A stretch of 64,000 nt of DNA from Agapetus fuscipes (Eukaryota; Arthropoda; Insecta; Trichoptera; Glossosomatidae): positions 2,480,001 through 2,544,000 of the forward strand of contig OX637343.1 of the NCBI GenBank assembly GCA_951799405.1, written 5' to 3'. The notes under the pieces were generated by a model. The model was not told the origin of the DNA and did no database searches. It saw only the letters and a list, made by a program, of their open reading frames with translations. The position numbers and the translations under genes are program-made. Each line of letters starts with the position of its first letter. Position 1 is the first letter of the stretch. Shown in pieces: positions 31,770 to 42,665 of the stretch.

Positions 31770-32097
31770 ACATCATCATCATCATTGGCACGACCTCCCT
31801 CAGCAACCGCTACCAGCACTGTCTATCCAACGTCTTCCTACTCCAGCCCCACATTCCCACTGCACGACAATCCGCCACCACTCCATCCAGCTATCTTGAA
31901 CGTGGTCTTCTCACTGTCCGCCGTCCCTTCAAGTTCGTCATCACAATCGTCTTCTCCAGGCTATGATGGTCCATTTGCTGAATGTGTCCAAGCCAAAACA
32001 GTCTGTTGACCTTTATTGAGCAGACCACATCAGCGTCCTGGTACAGCTTATACAATTCGGAGTTATATCTTCTTCGTTGCTTTGTCTCTCGGCTCTG
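31770..32097 (-). mobile_element. RTE-like LINE 3' coding fragment with (ATG)n tail
   Basis: The minus strand encodes LYQDADVVCSIKVNRLFWLG, HIQQMDHHSLEKTIV and GRRTVRRPRSR. After a frameshift it continues VAEGGRANDDDDV into an ATGATGATG tail at 31770. Family is distinct from LINE A and B. Confidence 0.7.
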
Positions 32098-32396
32098 TAA
32101 CAAAAAAACAAGGCTATTTTTAGTAATTATTTTACAAAACATTTATAATTAAGGATGCAATATACACTAAGTACTGATTTCATTATAAACAGTTTTAATT
32201 TTCTTTTTAGAAATTTGTTCCACTGTACTCCGTTTTCTTTGAAATCATTAAAGCAAATATTATAAAAAACCAAGATCGGATTGCCCTGTAAGGAGTTATG
32301 CATGGAAACACATAAAAATATAATATCCAATGAATAAATTTTAACTGTGTACTTATTTTTATTGCAAATAGGATGATACTTCTTCATGGAGTCTGA

Positions 32397-32830
32397 CGCT
32401 ACACTATTTTTTCCCAGTGTCGCGCAGCTTCCACCGCTCCATGTTACCCTCCATTAGGTCGGCCAGTGAGCAGCTTGTTGGGCAGCCCGAACAGATCCGA
32501 AGATGATCCATGAACTGTTGGGCTCCGCATTACAGAGCGTGGTGCCATCTTGATGTAAGATTGCCCAGGTCATCATGTTACAATGCGCTCTGCCAACACC
32601 TGTTCTTAACCTGTTTAGGGCCATCCATAGAGACTACTCACGATCCTGTCCAGGTGGGAGCTTCTCGGCATAACTATCAGGTCGCTCCAAATTCCACAGA
32701 CGCAGTCTCTCCCACGCCGGCTCCATAGAGCTCAAGAAACTGTGACGCCAAAATGTCCGAAAAGGCAGTGCTGTAGATTCATCAGAGCTTTTTTTTGTCA
32801 ACCCTCGAGGCCTCAAGGGTTAGAGGAACT
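32397..32830 (-). mobile_element. LINE family C 3' coding fragment
   Basis: Minus strand. The conceptual reading contains NRLRTGVGR, a diverged TW..L segment and a CSGCPTSCSLADLMEGN-like C-terminus, shared with the family C piece at 49602-49931. Several indels. It lies within the CCCAGATAGCA element. Confidence 0.55.
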
Positions 32831-33464
32831 GAAACAAGTGTAATAACAATCAGTAACTGTTGGGTGTTCTTTGAAGCTTCTAAATAAATCTTGAGGTATG
32901 ATTCACACTAAAACAGCGCTCACCAAAGATATTATCCCCATATTATTATTGTTATCCGGGGCTTAGTTTCCCTAGCCCCGGATATCATATTATATTATAA
33001 GCACTGCCAGTTTCATCAACACACATCAAATGGCTTCATCGAACTAATTTTGCAACTTATTTTCACAGAATATGTCACATTTAGGTTACAAACAACTTAG
33101 CTGAAATTTACTTTCAAATTTTTACGTAAAAATATTTGAAATAAATAAAAACGTAAGTTCAAAAAGTTATTGCCAAAATCTAGATAATACACATTTCTTA
33201 TTTTTACATAAAGTACATCAAACACGTTCTACTAAGTATTAAAAAATAAATAGTTTTACATACCTGGTAAAAATAATGTAGGAACAGCATGCCGAAACAT
33301 TTTAAAAGACTGCTTTCTTCGAACTTCCAATGGCTTAAAACCATTTATTAAAGCTTTTGCGATCTTTTATAGGAAAGTTTTCTAAAACAAGCACACATTT
33401 CCAGTTCATCCAAACTTTTCTCTTTCTCCAGTAAGTACATTACTAATCGTCAAATAAACACGTA

Positions 33465-36400
33465 GGGTGACCTGTTCAACAGTTAACCACATAAAATTCA
33501 AACCACCATACCTCATAATTGTTCATTAAAAACATGTTTCCTTCTTTTCTGGTCAAATGACAGGTTCATTAGCTATATATTGGCATTAAAGAACTGTTCG
33601 TTTTTTTAACGATTTTCAAGAAAAAAATGTTTTTTTAAAAAATGAGAATTGGTTAACTGTGTCCACACTATAGTACACTATTAACCGGGGGGTCATGCAA
33701 CAGTTAACCATAGGGTACACAATTAATCACACAATATGATCAATTATTTATTTTGAAATAATGACACTATAAATTATAAAGCTGATTTTTTATTTGTTAT
33801 TCAAGTTTATATTGTCCAAATTAACACAAAATATATGTTTTACTTATAATACTTACGTACAAATTAACATTTGTTATCATTATCAAATAGACTTCTCCAT
33901 TTGAAACATAATTATAAAAATGAACAAAACATAATGAAATATTGAAGGGTAAGGTGCCTATTCTAGATTTAAACAACAAAAATATTTTTAATATAGCGAG
34001 ATCTAAATATTTAACGCAAACTCAACAGCGACATATCGAAGTGAACGTCAAATGAGAAAGACATTTGCCTTCGGTTGCTGCCAGTAATTTTTGGATCTGG
34101 TAATATATATTTAATATCTCGTAGCTGTATGCCTGCTGTATCAGGTACGATAGGCTCGCAGAATGTTTGACGCATCCTGTTTTTCAGTCTTAAAAAACTT
34201 ACAAAAAAATCTGATTCGTCCTCGTCATCAATTTTTTCCAATATTTTGGCAACATAGTAGACAAATGTTTTCTTCAAGGGAAATAAGACGATGACGAATT
34301 CATTGTCTTTTGGATCTCGGGGTATTGGTAAAAAGTTATCATCGAGTACTATTTTCCCATCGTCATCTTCATTTCCACTTATAAATTCTTCTCCACCAGA
34401 CGATGATCCACTTGCTATAAATTCTTCTTCATCTGATGTATCACTATCTTCTATAATGTGAGCTTTCTTCTTAATCTTGTTTGACTCCTTTCGCATTGTA
34501 CTTTTAAATAGATCTTGTTTTACTTTATAAATTTGCTTTTTGTTTTCTTTTTTCTTCTTTTCAGCAATAGCATCTTTTTCAGGAGTGTCAGTCGCAATCA
34601 TGCTCTTTCCTGGAACTCTGCGTCTTTTCATAATACGAGGTTTCGCTTTTATCGGTGGCAAGAAGTCCATTGGTGAAAGAAACTTTTTGTTCGTGGGAGC
34701 AGTAGGTTCACTGGCTTGTCCGTATCCTAGAGATGAAGTGCTTATGTTAGGAGCCTCTATTATTAGTGGCGTCTGCTCATCGGAAGCAAGATAAGTTTTA
34801 TCTTGACTGGTAGTAGCATTAGGCAACAGATCAGTATCCTGTACAAATGGTGGTGTAAGATGATTATTTTGGCTGGTAGGGTTGAGCTGCAAATCAAGAT
34901 TTAGAGAATCATTTTCTTGTAGGTGAGAACTTGGTGCTGTATTGTCCGCTTGATCTGGGACCTCTTCTGCTTGATTTGAAGGTGTTATAAGTGGTCTGTC
35001 AGTAACTGTGCTAGGCAAAAAATCCACTTCAGTAAAAATGGAATCGTCGAAAGGAAATATCCCACATTTTTTGAATGCATTTACTATGTTTACAGGATTC
35101 ATGGCTTTTAAATATGCAGATCCGACGCACTCTGCAATATTATAAATGGTTAAAGATTGCCCTGGATTTCTCAAGAGCCATGAATCTACCGCTGCATTAT
35201 AATATGTTTTAAATGGACCGTTTATTCCTACGTCTAGTGGTTGCAACTTGCTTGTTGTATGTGGATGAAGAGTCAAAATAGTGACTCCTGAAGATTTAGC
35301 AAGATTAAGAGCTTCAATTGAAAGATGGCTTTCATGATTGTCCATTAGTAGAAGTGCTGGATTATTTTTGGAAGCTGAAACATGCTTAATGAAATGTCTT
35401 ATGACATCCACAAAAATATTTGCATTCATCCAGCCCGTAGCTGCAGCCAAGCCCAACGTACCTGATGGTGCCCCATGAAGCATGTGCAGTTTAAATTTTT
35501 TCCTGGGAAATACCATAGCCGGTGGGATGGCTTGTCCAGTCGCGCTGACAATGCAGCATGTTGTTACTAAGGTACCCCTTTCACCGCTCGTAACTTTTGC
35601 TACGTTTGTGCCCTTCCGTGCTAGTACTTTTCCTGGTCGCTGAACAGTAGTGGTAGATGTTTCATCTAGATTATAGAGTCTAGTACCATCTGCAAAGCCG
35701 TGTCTTTCCATGGCAGATTTTAAATTGCGGAAAAAGGAATCAACATTGTGCTTGTTAAAAGCAGTGGCCCTGGCCAAGCTACAAGCTTCTGGTTTTCTCA
35801 GCGAAATTTCAGGATGCCTTTTTCTAAATGCACGAAGCCATTCACATCCAGCTATTTCTGAATCTATCCATGATTGTGGTATATTGCGGTTGTTTAAATT
35901 ACCCATTTGGAATGCAATGCGCCGACAATCTTTCGCAGTGAGGCCGTAAAATAGTTCAGCACAGTGTTCAATATATTTTACTAGATCATCTTCTTCTTCT
36001 GATGTAAAAACTTTGTTGACTTCGTAGTTTGGTGTTAAACGTATTGGTTGACCAGCATTTTCGTTGGATCTTTTCACGTACAATCGAACTGTTGGGTAAC
36101 TAAGTTGGCATTCTTTACTAGCTTTCCTTATGCTCATCCCACCTTGGACTAATTCAATAGCTTTTTTCATAGTGTCTCCTGAATGGCCTCCTTTTTTTCT
36201 TTCTTGTTTAGTACGCTCCATCTAAAATACAAATAAGATATTTTAAACAAATTCGATAATCTTTGTATAAAACAAATTTTTATAAAATTTATTTGTTTGA
36301 AACACAAGAGTTTACAAACAAACATGACAAAGTTATACAGGTACACAATTAACCGTCGTTGGTACACAGTTAACCATGGTTAACTGTGTACCAACTGCAT

Positions 36401-36785
36401 TTGGTTAATTGTACACCACCCTGCTTCCAAAGCCGTTGAGCTAACCTCACTTTTAAATAAGCAACAATACACACATAATACCCATACCAAATAAAGTATT
36501 TTTAGTCAGTCTACACACATGACAAATAATGATAATTGTAAAATCAAACCAAATGAAATTAAGAGAAAAAGTACTCACGTTATTTTTTTAACTTTTTTCA
36601 TCGAAAAACACAAAATTTTATGTCACACACCGGACACCCGCGTTAGCTCGCTGCAAACTGGGGAGAGGGGAGCGGGGCTGTTTTGACATCTAAATCGCGC
36701 GATGGAACAAAATAGTGACGTCACGTTTGCCAACTATGGGCATGGTTAATTGTGTACCAGTGGTTAACTGTTGAACAGGTCACCC
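33465..36785 (-). mobile_element. pogo/Tigger DNA transposon, full length
   Basis: Perfect terminal inverted repeats of about 26 bp beginning GGGTGACCTGTTCAACAGTT (33465 on, and reverse complement to 36785), with TA target duplications (33463-33464 and 36786-36787). It is 3321 bp with one long transposase ORF on the minus strand. Copies of a GGTTAACTGTGTACC-type motif in both orientations lie near both ends (for example 33648, 33690, 36350-36410, 36745), probably transposase-binding sites. Confidence 0.95.
34011..36221 (-). CDS. Tigger/pogo-like DDE transposase (736 aa)
   Basis: Cuts and pastes the surrounding element. Residues ~17-52 form a psq-type helix-turn-helix (MKKAIELVQGGMSIRKASKE). 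Residues ~70-150 form the CENP-B-type second DNA-binding domain (EWLRAFRKRHPEISLR). The catalytic domain has Asp186 in RLYNLDETSTT, Asp294 in LLLMDNHESHLS and Asp330 in TSKLQPLDVGINGPFK, i.e. 35 residues between the last two (DD35D). The long C-terminal half is low-complexity: Ser/Thr/Asn-rich, a KKKKENKKQ stretch, an acidic EDSDTSDEEEF region, and an unassigned conserved-looking end (FVIVLFPLKKTFVYYVAKIL). Start at 36221 is the first ATG ahead of the HTH. No stop or frameshift, all three acidic residues and both ends are present, so this copy could be active; that is an inference. Confidence 0.93.
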   Translation of the reverse strand: MERTKQERKKGGHSGDTMKKAIELVQGGMSIRKASKECQLSYPTVRLYVKRSNENAGQPIRLTPNYEVNKVFTSEEEDDLVKYIEHCAELFYGLTAKDCRRIAFQMGNLNNRNIPQSWIDSEIAGCEWLRAFRKRHPEISLRKPEACSLARATAFNKHNVDSFFRNLKSAMERHGFADGTRLYNLDETSTTTVQRPGKVLARKGTNVAKVTSGERGTLVTTCCIVSATGQAIPPAMVFPRKKFKLHMLHGAPSGTLGLAAATGWMNANIFVDVIRHFIKHVSASKNNPALLLMDNHESHLSIEALNLAKSSGVTILTLHPHTTSKLQPLDVGINGPFKTYYNAAVDSWLLRNPGQSLTIYNIAECVGSAYLKAMNPVNIVNAFKKCGIFPFDDSIFTEVDFLPSTVTDRPLITPSNQAEEVPDQADNTAPSSHLQENDSLNLDLQLNPTSQNNHLTPPFVQDTDLLPNATTSQDKTYLASDEQTPLIIEAPNISTSSLGYGQASEPTAPTNKKFLSPMDFLPPIKAKPRIMKRRRVPGKSMIATDTPEKDAIAEKKKKENKKQIYKVKQDLFKSTMRKESNKIKKKAHIIEDSDTSDEEEFIASGSSSGGEEFISGNEDDDGKIVLDDNFLPIPRDPKDNEFVIVLFPLKKTFVYYVAKILEKIDDEDESDFFVSFLRLKNRMRQTFCEPIVPDTAGIQLRDIKYILPDPKITGSNRRQMSFSFDVHFDMSLLSLR

Positions 36786-37393
36786 TATCTGATTCCTTTA
36801 ACTTCCGTATTGAAACAATGAGGTACATAACAAAGGCGACTGGACATTATAAAACGCAAAATAACAAAAATTTAAGAAATTGACAAAGCGAGCGGACCGT
36901 GCAAATGAATGTTAACACAAATGGCGGCCGGCCACCCGCCACACTCGGTCACGTGGGGGCGTCTCTCGTGACGTCATTTCAAAGTTTTTTGAGAAACAGC
37001 CACAGAGAGAGTAACATTCATAAATAATGTTGCCAGAACCAAAATATGCCCGAAGATTCCTAGGCATGCGCGTCACCATCAGCTGTCAACTCGTGTCTGA
37101 TCAGTGCTGCCGCTGGAAAAAAACAAAAGTCGCGAGATTTAAAAAAAAAAGAGCTCGAAACCTCTAGCAAAATCGATAAAACGGCAACACTGCTAATCTT
37201 ATTTTTGACAGCCCGTCACGCAAGTTTGTATCAAACAAAAAGCAAACTTGTTTATTCATCTTTGAAACATGATACAAAATGCAAGCTTGCAGCAATATTG
37301 CAATAAACTTATTTTGTCATATTTGACATGACAATATAAATTCAAGTACCAATCATAAACAAACATGCAGCAAATTGACCTGCTATCTGGGCA

Positions 37394-37891
37394 AAGGGCT
37401 CATTTGAATCAAGGTGAGGATAAAGATAAAAGCGAAAATCAAGGCCAAGATGATCTGAGAAATTTCACTCATTTTCTTTTTCACTGTAAACTGTGCGACT
37501 ATCAAACTCCAAAAAGACGATGCTTAGTGGAACACAAAAGGACTCACACGGGAGAAAAGCCTTTTTCTTGCGACGAATGCTTATTTACGACCTCGCAAGC
37601 ATCAACTTTAAAAACACACAAAATGAATCATTCTGGAATCAAGCCGTTTAAATGCGACAAATGTGATTTTGCATCAAGAACAGCAATAAATTTGAGAATG
37701 CATAAAAAGACAAAGACTCATACGGGAGAGAAACCATTTAGCTGTGATGAGTGCCCTTACAAATGTGCGGATAAAGGAGCTTTGAAATTGCATAAAAGAA
37801 GACACACTGGTGAAAAACCATATGGTTGTGATCAGTGTTCTTACAGTTGTATTCGATCTTGCACCATGAAACTGCATAAGCTGACTCACCA
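37394..37891 (+). pseudogene. C2H2 zinc-finger gene, unit 1, exon 3, fragment b
   Basis: Resumes exon 3 at GGGCTCATTTGAATCAAGG and encodes the spacer (DKSENQGQDDLRNF) and fingers 7 to 11: FHCKLCDYQTPKRRCLVEH, FSCDECLFTTSQASTLKTH, FKCDKCDFASRTAINLRMH, FSCDECPYKCADKGALKLH and YGCDQCSYSCIRSCTMKLH. Finger 9 keeps the first zinc His (RMH) that is Tyr in unit 2, but has two extra residues before its last His. It stops at CTCACCA (37891), where a hAT-like element begins. Confidence 0.9.
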
Positions 37892-38520
37892 CTAGTGTCC
37901 GACCGAAAGTGTACTTTCACTTTCGGCCGAAAGCCGTAGCCGAATTTCGGCAAAATTCTACTTTCGGCAGAAAGCCGAAGCCGAAAGCCGAAACTGAAAG
38001 CCGTAGCCGAAAGTATGTATATTATTTAAGTGCCTAGTTAGTTATGCATTATTTAGTTAGAAGGATATGCAAGTAACAATAAAAGGTGTTTACAATTCTG
38101 GGAACTTTTTTATTTAATGCAAAACCATATGCAATTTTTTTTTTAAATTACTAATAGGTACAATTATTAATAATTAAAAATCAAACAAATTAAAAAACTT
38201 TTCATGTTTCTTTCATCGCCTAATTAAGTTAAATTATTTATATATATCTAATTAAGTTACTTTATATAAGAAATTAAATGAAATGAAAATAAAACAAATA
38301 TAAAAAACGGTAATAAAAAAAACTTTTCATGTTTAAGTCAACGCCCAATTAGTTATACAGGGCGTAAACGACCGTCAAGTCAGTCAATCTTCTTATTTTA
38401 AACTACATATGTTCTCCATATGTTGTGTATGTGTAGTACACGAATATGAAAGAATTTTTCAATTTATTTAAGATTTTTTAAACTTTTATTCGTCTAAAGG
38501 CCGCAAATCGCGTCGCGGCG

Positions 38521-40323
38521 CACACTGGGGCAAGGGGCCCTCAAATTTGGCAGTAATACAAAAAATGAAATAATATGTACACTCTTCCTCCTACTATTTT
38601 TCGATGCCCTACTACCCCCTACATAATAAAACGTACAAGTGCGGTCATTAGTCCCACGCCTCTCATCGCCCCACTCCCCAGTCGATGTTAGTTACACGCG
38701 GAGAGGAGACGTGCATTTTTATTGACTAGATTTTAAGCTGTTTTCGTGCTGTGTTTGAGCTGTATTTTGGAAAAAAAAATCAAATTGCCGCTATGGAACC
38801 TTCAAGTTCAGGTATGTATTAACATTTCAATAAGTTTAGAGTTGCAAAAAAGTTTTAAGTAATATTATAAAAGTAGTGTAGTGTGAAAAGAAGGATTAAC
38901 TTTAAAATTTTAAAATATTCTTAGATACGTGAAGGCTATTAGTTGTGTTCCAAAGCAGATCAAGCCTTAAATTTTATTTTTTCATATTGATTATTGTACG
39001 TGGTTTTTAGAATCGTTTAGTTTTTATGCACTTATTTGCACTTTTCTTTGTTATTTGAGTTATTTCGAAGTAAATAAATGTATAAAAGTAATATATAATA
39101 GTGTTTCGCACAAATCAATTTAATTTATTTTTTGTTTTATTTCAGGAAAGAGTTCGAACACTATGTTTATATCGAGGAAGGAGCTTCTTGATATTATGAG
39201 AAGTTCTGCAAAGAGTGAAATTGATGAGCAGTTTATATTTTTAAAGGAAGAAATCAAGAAACGAACAAAATGTGAGGAAGAGCATTTGAAGGGTCTAAAT
39301 AAAAAAAATGAAACATTTTAAATCATAATACAAATCACGTTGGATAAAGGCATTTAGGATGGAAAAAAGGTTTTGCAAAAATAATTCTGAATGGCTGGAT
39401 ACTTCAATTTCCTTTCAAATCAGAGAAGAAATGAAAACTCCCGGGATAAAACGAGGTCGCCCAAAAATTTACTTAATAATAATGTAATAAATTTAATAAT
39501 GACTAAAAACAAAAGAGTTGAGGGATTCTACACCAGTTAGTATTTTAAATTATGCCACTAATATGAGTTTAAGAGCAACAGGAAAAGCACAGGCCTCAAA
39601 AACGTTGCATGAAATTGCAGGGAATTAATTAAAAAGGTGCATGTTATAATGATAGTAGTTTCTAGTGGACATGAAATAGATTTCGAGAAATTCAGAAAAT
39701 TTGCCCAAAACACCGCCAGATACTTTGTTCAACAGTACCCCTGGTACAATATGCCTCCTACACTGCACAAATACTTTATAAATGGGCCTGAAATAATCTC
39801 TTCTGCTTTGTTGCCTATAGGCCAATTAACGGAGGAAGCCCAAGAAGCCTGGATTAAGGATTTCAAAAAATATCGAGAGCACTACTCAACGAAGTGTAGT
39901 CGTGAGAAAACTAATGAGGACGTCTTTAATTTATTTTTGCTTAGTTCCGACCCTGTAATCACAAGCAAGCGAAAATTTCAAAAAAAGAAACTGCAGCACC
40001 TTCCTAAAGAAGCAGTGGATTTGTTAAAATTTGAACTCATTGATGACGGTGATAGTGACAATGAAGACGATGATGTTTTGTCACATTTGGAAGACGATGA
40101 AACTTAATAACTGTTATAATCGCTTTTCTCAATGAAATTATTAAAATATTATATTATTTATATCGTTTTATTATATTTAAAAAAAGAAAATAAACACTTT
40201 AGAAACCATATATGTATTTATTTTGTAATACTAACACCTCTACAAAGCAATATTTAACTTTAATAATTGATTAATTAAGTCTGTGATTTATTGCCAACTT
40301 TGAGGGCTTCTTGCCCCAGTGTG
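38521..40323 (+). mobile_element. Transib (RAG1-related) DNA transposon, internally deleted
   Basis: Starts CACACTGGGGCAAG and ends with the inverse, CTTGCCCCAGTGTG; the inverted repeats continue inward through GCCCTCAAA and TTGGCA. CGGCG flanks both sides (38516-38520 and 40324-40328), matching the 5-bp CGNCG target consensus known for Transib. CACACTG resembles the Transib end and the V(D)J heptamer. The coding remnant inside has the C-terminal part of a RAG1/Transib-type transposase. It is inserted in the hAT-like element. Confidence 0.92.
38793..40107 (+). pseudogene. Transib transposase remnant (exons and C-terminal catalytic-Glu region)
   Basis: Exon 1 (38793-38811) encodes MEPSSSG with donor CAG|GTATG. 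Exon 2 starts at 39146 after TTTCAG and continues in phase (KSSNTMFISRKELLDIMRSS, a helical, charged stretch), stopping at 39319-39321. Further pieces in other frames follow (RWIKAFRMEKRFCKNN, PGIKRGRPKI, STPVSILNYATNMSLRATGK), then an open 156-codon frame from 39637. This last frame has YNMPPTLHKYFINGPEIISS, LPIGQLTEEAQEAWIKDFKK and FNLFLLSSDPVITSKRK. The PEII...G...EE..E...K.F pattern aligns with the RAG1 segment around its catalytic Glu (RAG1 E962; recalled knowledge). The middle of the protein, with both catalytic Asp residues, is deleted. A non-autonomous relic. Confidence 0.8.
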
Positions 40324-41814
40324 CGGCGTTCGCGTCGCGTTGCGTGCGCGCGGGTGGTCGGTTTGTCTGCCTAACTTTCGGTTGGGCCGAAAGTGACCAC
40401 TACTTTCGGCCGAAACCGTAAGTTTGCCGAATGTGGCAAATATTGGCCGAAAGGCCGAAAGCCGAAAGCCGAAACCGAATATTCGGTCGGACACTACACT
40501 GAGAAAAATATCCTATTGTGAGAATAGGAAAAGTGTGACAATTGGATAACGAGCTATTCCTACAATAGACGAAATCCAATTGAGATCCAATTGAGAAAGT
40601 CTATTGTGACAATTGGAATTTTTGGTCTATTGTAAGAATAGGAAAAGTGTGACAATTGGATAAATCTATTCTGACAATTGGATAAATCTATTCTGAGAAT
40701 AGAGTAAACTTATTCTTAGTATTGACGTGGTAGATTGTAGGAATAAACCCGGTCTATTCTCACAATAGACTCCAATTGGCCATACCTATTCTCCTAATAG
40801 GCTCGTCCTATTCCCCTAATAGCCTTCCTTCTCTTCTTCTAATATATATTTCCTTTTTCGCCTACGGCCGTTCGGGTGCCCTTCAGCTAGTTGCCCCAAT
40901 AGACCTATATACCCTACCCCTTCCAGGGGTATTTAGGGCCTGGACAACCACTTCCCCAAATCCTACACGTACCTTAAGTAGCACATAGCAGCACGCACTA
41001 TGTGCCACTGAAGATACGTGGAGGATATGGGGTCATGGTTGTCCTGGCCCATACATGAGTATAATAGCGGTCCACCAGAAGCATCTAGCTGGAGATCACC
41101 CGAGCGCGGCCTGCGGAAAAAAAGACAACAAAAATACAGAGTTATGTTGTTATCGCACGACGTGCATTTTATTGATCAGAAAAGCCACATAATTAGACAA
41201 ACAATACATAATGATCAGCATTAAAAATAGAAACAGCACACAGGAGTCCAGGGCAGTGGTGTCGGATGTGAGTCGTCCAGGGTATCGGCGTCGGAAGTGG
41301 GTTGTCAGAAGTTTCCATATTCTCTGAGGACAGAAAAGAAAAAAACGTTAAAATAATGCGTCCATATGCGGCTATAAGTCCACCACAATTTCAATCAGGT
41401 GCGTTAATATGGCAAGCTACACGTGGTATTATTAAAATGCAACGATGCTTGTTCAATCAACATCCATTTAGGTCCCAAACGTCCCAAATGACAAAAAAAA
41501 TAGCGCATGAATATTATATTATACTTATATTCACTCTCTTATATTTGCGACGTAATAGTTGAAAAAGCGTTACTACAAGACAATGAGACAAGACAAAGTA
41601 GCAATGCATGCAGGCAGATAACAACAAATAAAATAACTTACCTCATGCAGGCTCAAGATGTTTCAAGAAGTTAAAAACTCCGATCACCAAGGCACTACTC
41701 GACATTTTGTACTTATATTTTTATCATACTTTTGCACCGGTCGTGCTACGCGGGTGAAAGACAGAAGCGGAATGACGTAATAAGCCGCAACGCGCTGCCA
41801 CCACTAGGGATGGG

Positions 41815-42665
41815 CAAAATATATCGAGATATTCAAAAGTGCCGATATTTTTTTTAAAAATATCGATATTTTCTCGATATTTCGTTTTTTTTTTCAAGTA
41901 TTCAAATCGTACCAAAAACGATATTTCTTTGCAAATGTGATTTTGCTCCCCTGTTTGTCAGATAAAAGATTTTGAAAATGCTCCTGTTTCTACGCCCCCG
42001 TCAACAAGATTTTGTAGACAATTTTTTTGAAATTTTGAGACGTTACGAGACGACATAGGGGGTGTGTAAGGAAAGCAACTGGTCGGAGTAATAGGAAGAA
42101 TAGCAAAGAACAAGCGATTGGATCTGAGAATGGCGGTACACAATGCCAGATTGATACCGATTTTGATGTAAGGACAGTGAATGATAGCGAAGCAGTAAAG
42201 TATGTACGGTGGAAATGAAGCATTTGAAAAGCATGACAGGAAAAACTCTGAAGGATAGAGCTAGGAATAAATGGGTAAAGAAATAATGTAGTTTGAAAGA
42301 GGATGTGAAAGTTAAGGTACAAAAGAATGTGATGAGATGGTTTGGGCATGTGGAAAGAATGAAATAGACTGACAAAGTAAGTATACGAAGGTAGTGTGAA
42401 AGAAAAAGAGATAAGAGACGACCGAGAAAAATATGGAGTGATCAGATTGAAGAGATTGTGAAAGAATGGGATGTACAAATCGAGCGTAAAAGAAGAAAAT
42501 GCATGAAAAAGGTGATGGCTATGAAATGAAGAAATGGAGGCCGCTCTGAAGAGACTCTGGGCACCCCTAGCGGAATGGCGACAGAGTTAGTTACCCGCCA
42601 GCGACCGATATTTTTTTAGTATCGTGTTATCGTAATATCGATATTTTTTCATTTGCCCATCCCTA
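41815..42665. mobile_element. ATCGATAT-rich MITE, copy 2, carrying a LINE B
   Basis: Termini TAGGGATGGGCAAAATAT and ATTTGCCCATCCCTA, with GATATTTTTTTAAAAATATCG-type interiors, as in copy 1 at 10289. GCTGCCAC (left, 3 bases outside the terminus) and GCTGACAC (right) may be an imperfect duplication. The middle is replaced by a LINE B fragment. Confidence 0.82.
42062..42592 (+). mobile_element. LINE B, 5'-truncated copy inside the MITE
   Basis: Plus-strand LINE B C-terminal coding DNA with many stops and indels (AIGRIAKNKR, VQKNVMRWFGHVERM, RRPRKIWSDQIEEIVKEW). It ends CACCCCTAGCGGAATGGCGA and a decayed GTTAC tail. Confidence 0.8.

Larger units (their letters stand above)
31457..37391. mobile_element. 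5.9-kb TIR element (CCCAGATAGCA ends), superfamily unassigned
   Basis: Inserted into zinc-finger exon 3. The termini CCCAGATAGCA and TGCTATCTGGG are inverted; CA flanks both sides (31455-31456 and 37392-37393), as judged against the uninterrupted exon at 55905-55925. Subterminal DNA on both sides carries repeated CAAGTTTG/CAAGCTTGCAG motifs. Contents: two LINE 3' fragments and a complete Tigger element. No transposase of its own is recognisable. Confidence 0.82.

Noticed and set aside
38521..40323. hAT coding region, because the outer element has hAT-like ends
   Set aside because: The coding remnants lie inside separate CACACTG ends with their own CGGCG duplication and resemble RAG1/Transib, not hAT transposase.
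40497..40830. CRISPR-like array
   Set aside because: The repeats are short, imperfect, palindromic, of two alternating kinds with irregular spacing, and lie at a transposon end in eukaryotic DNA.
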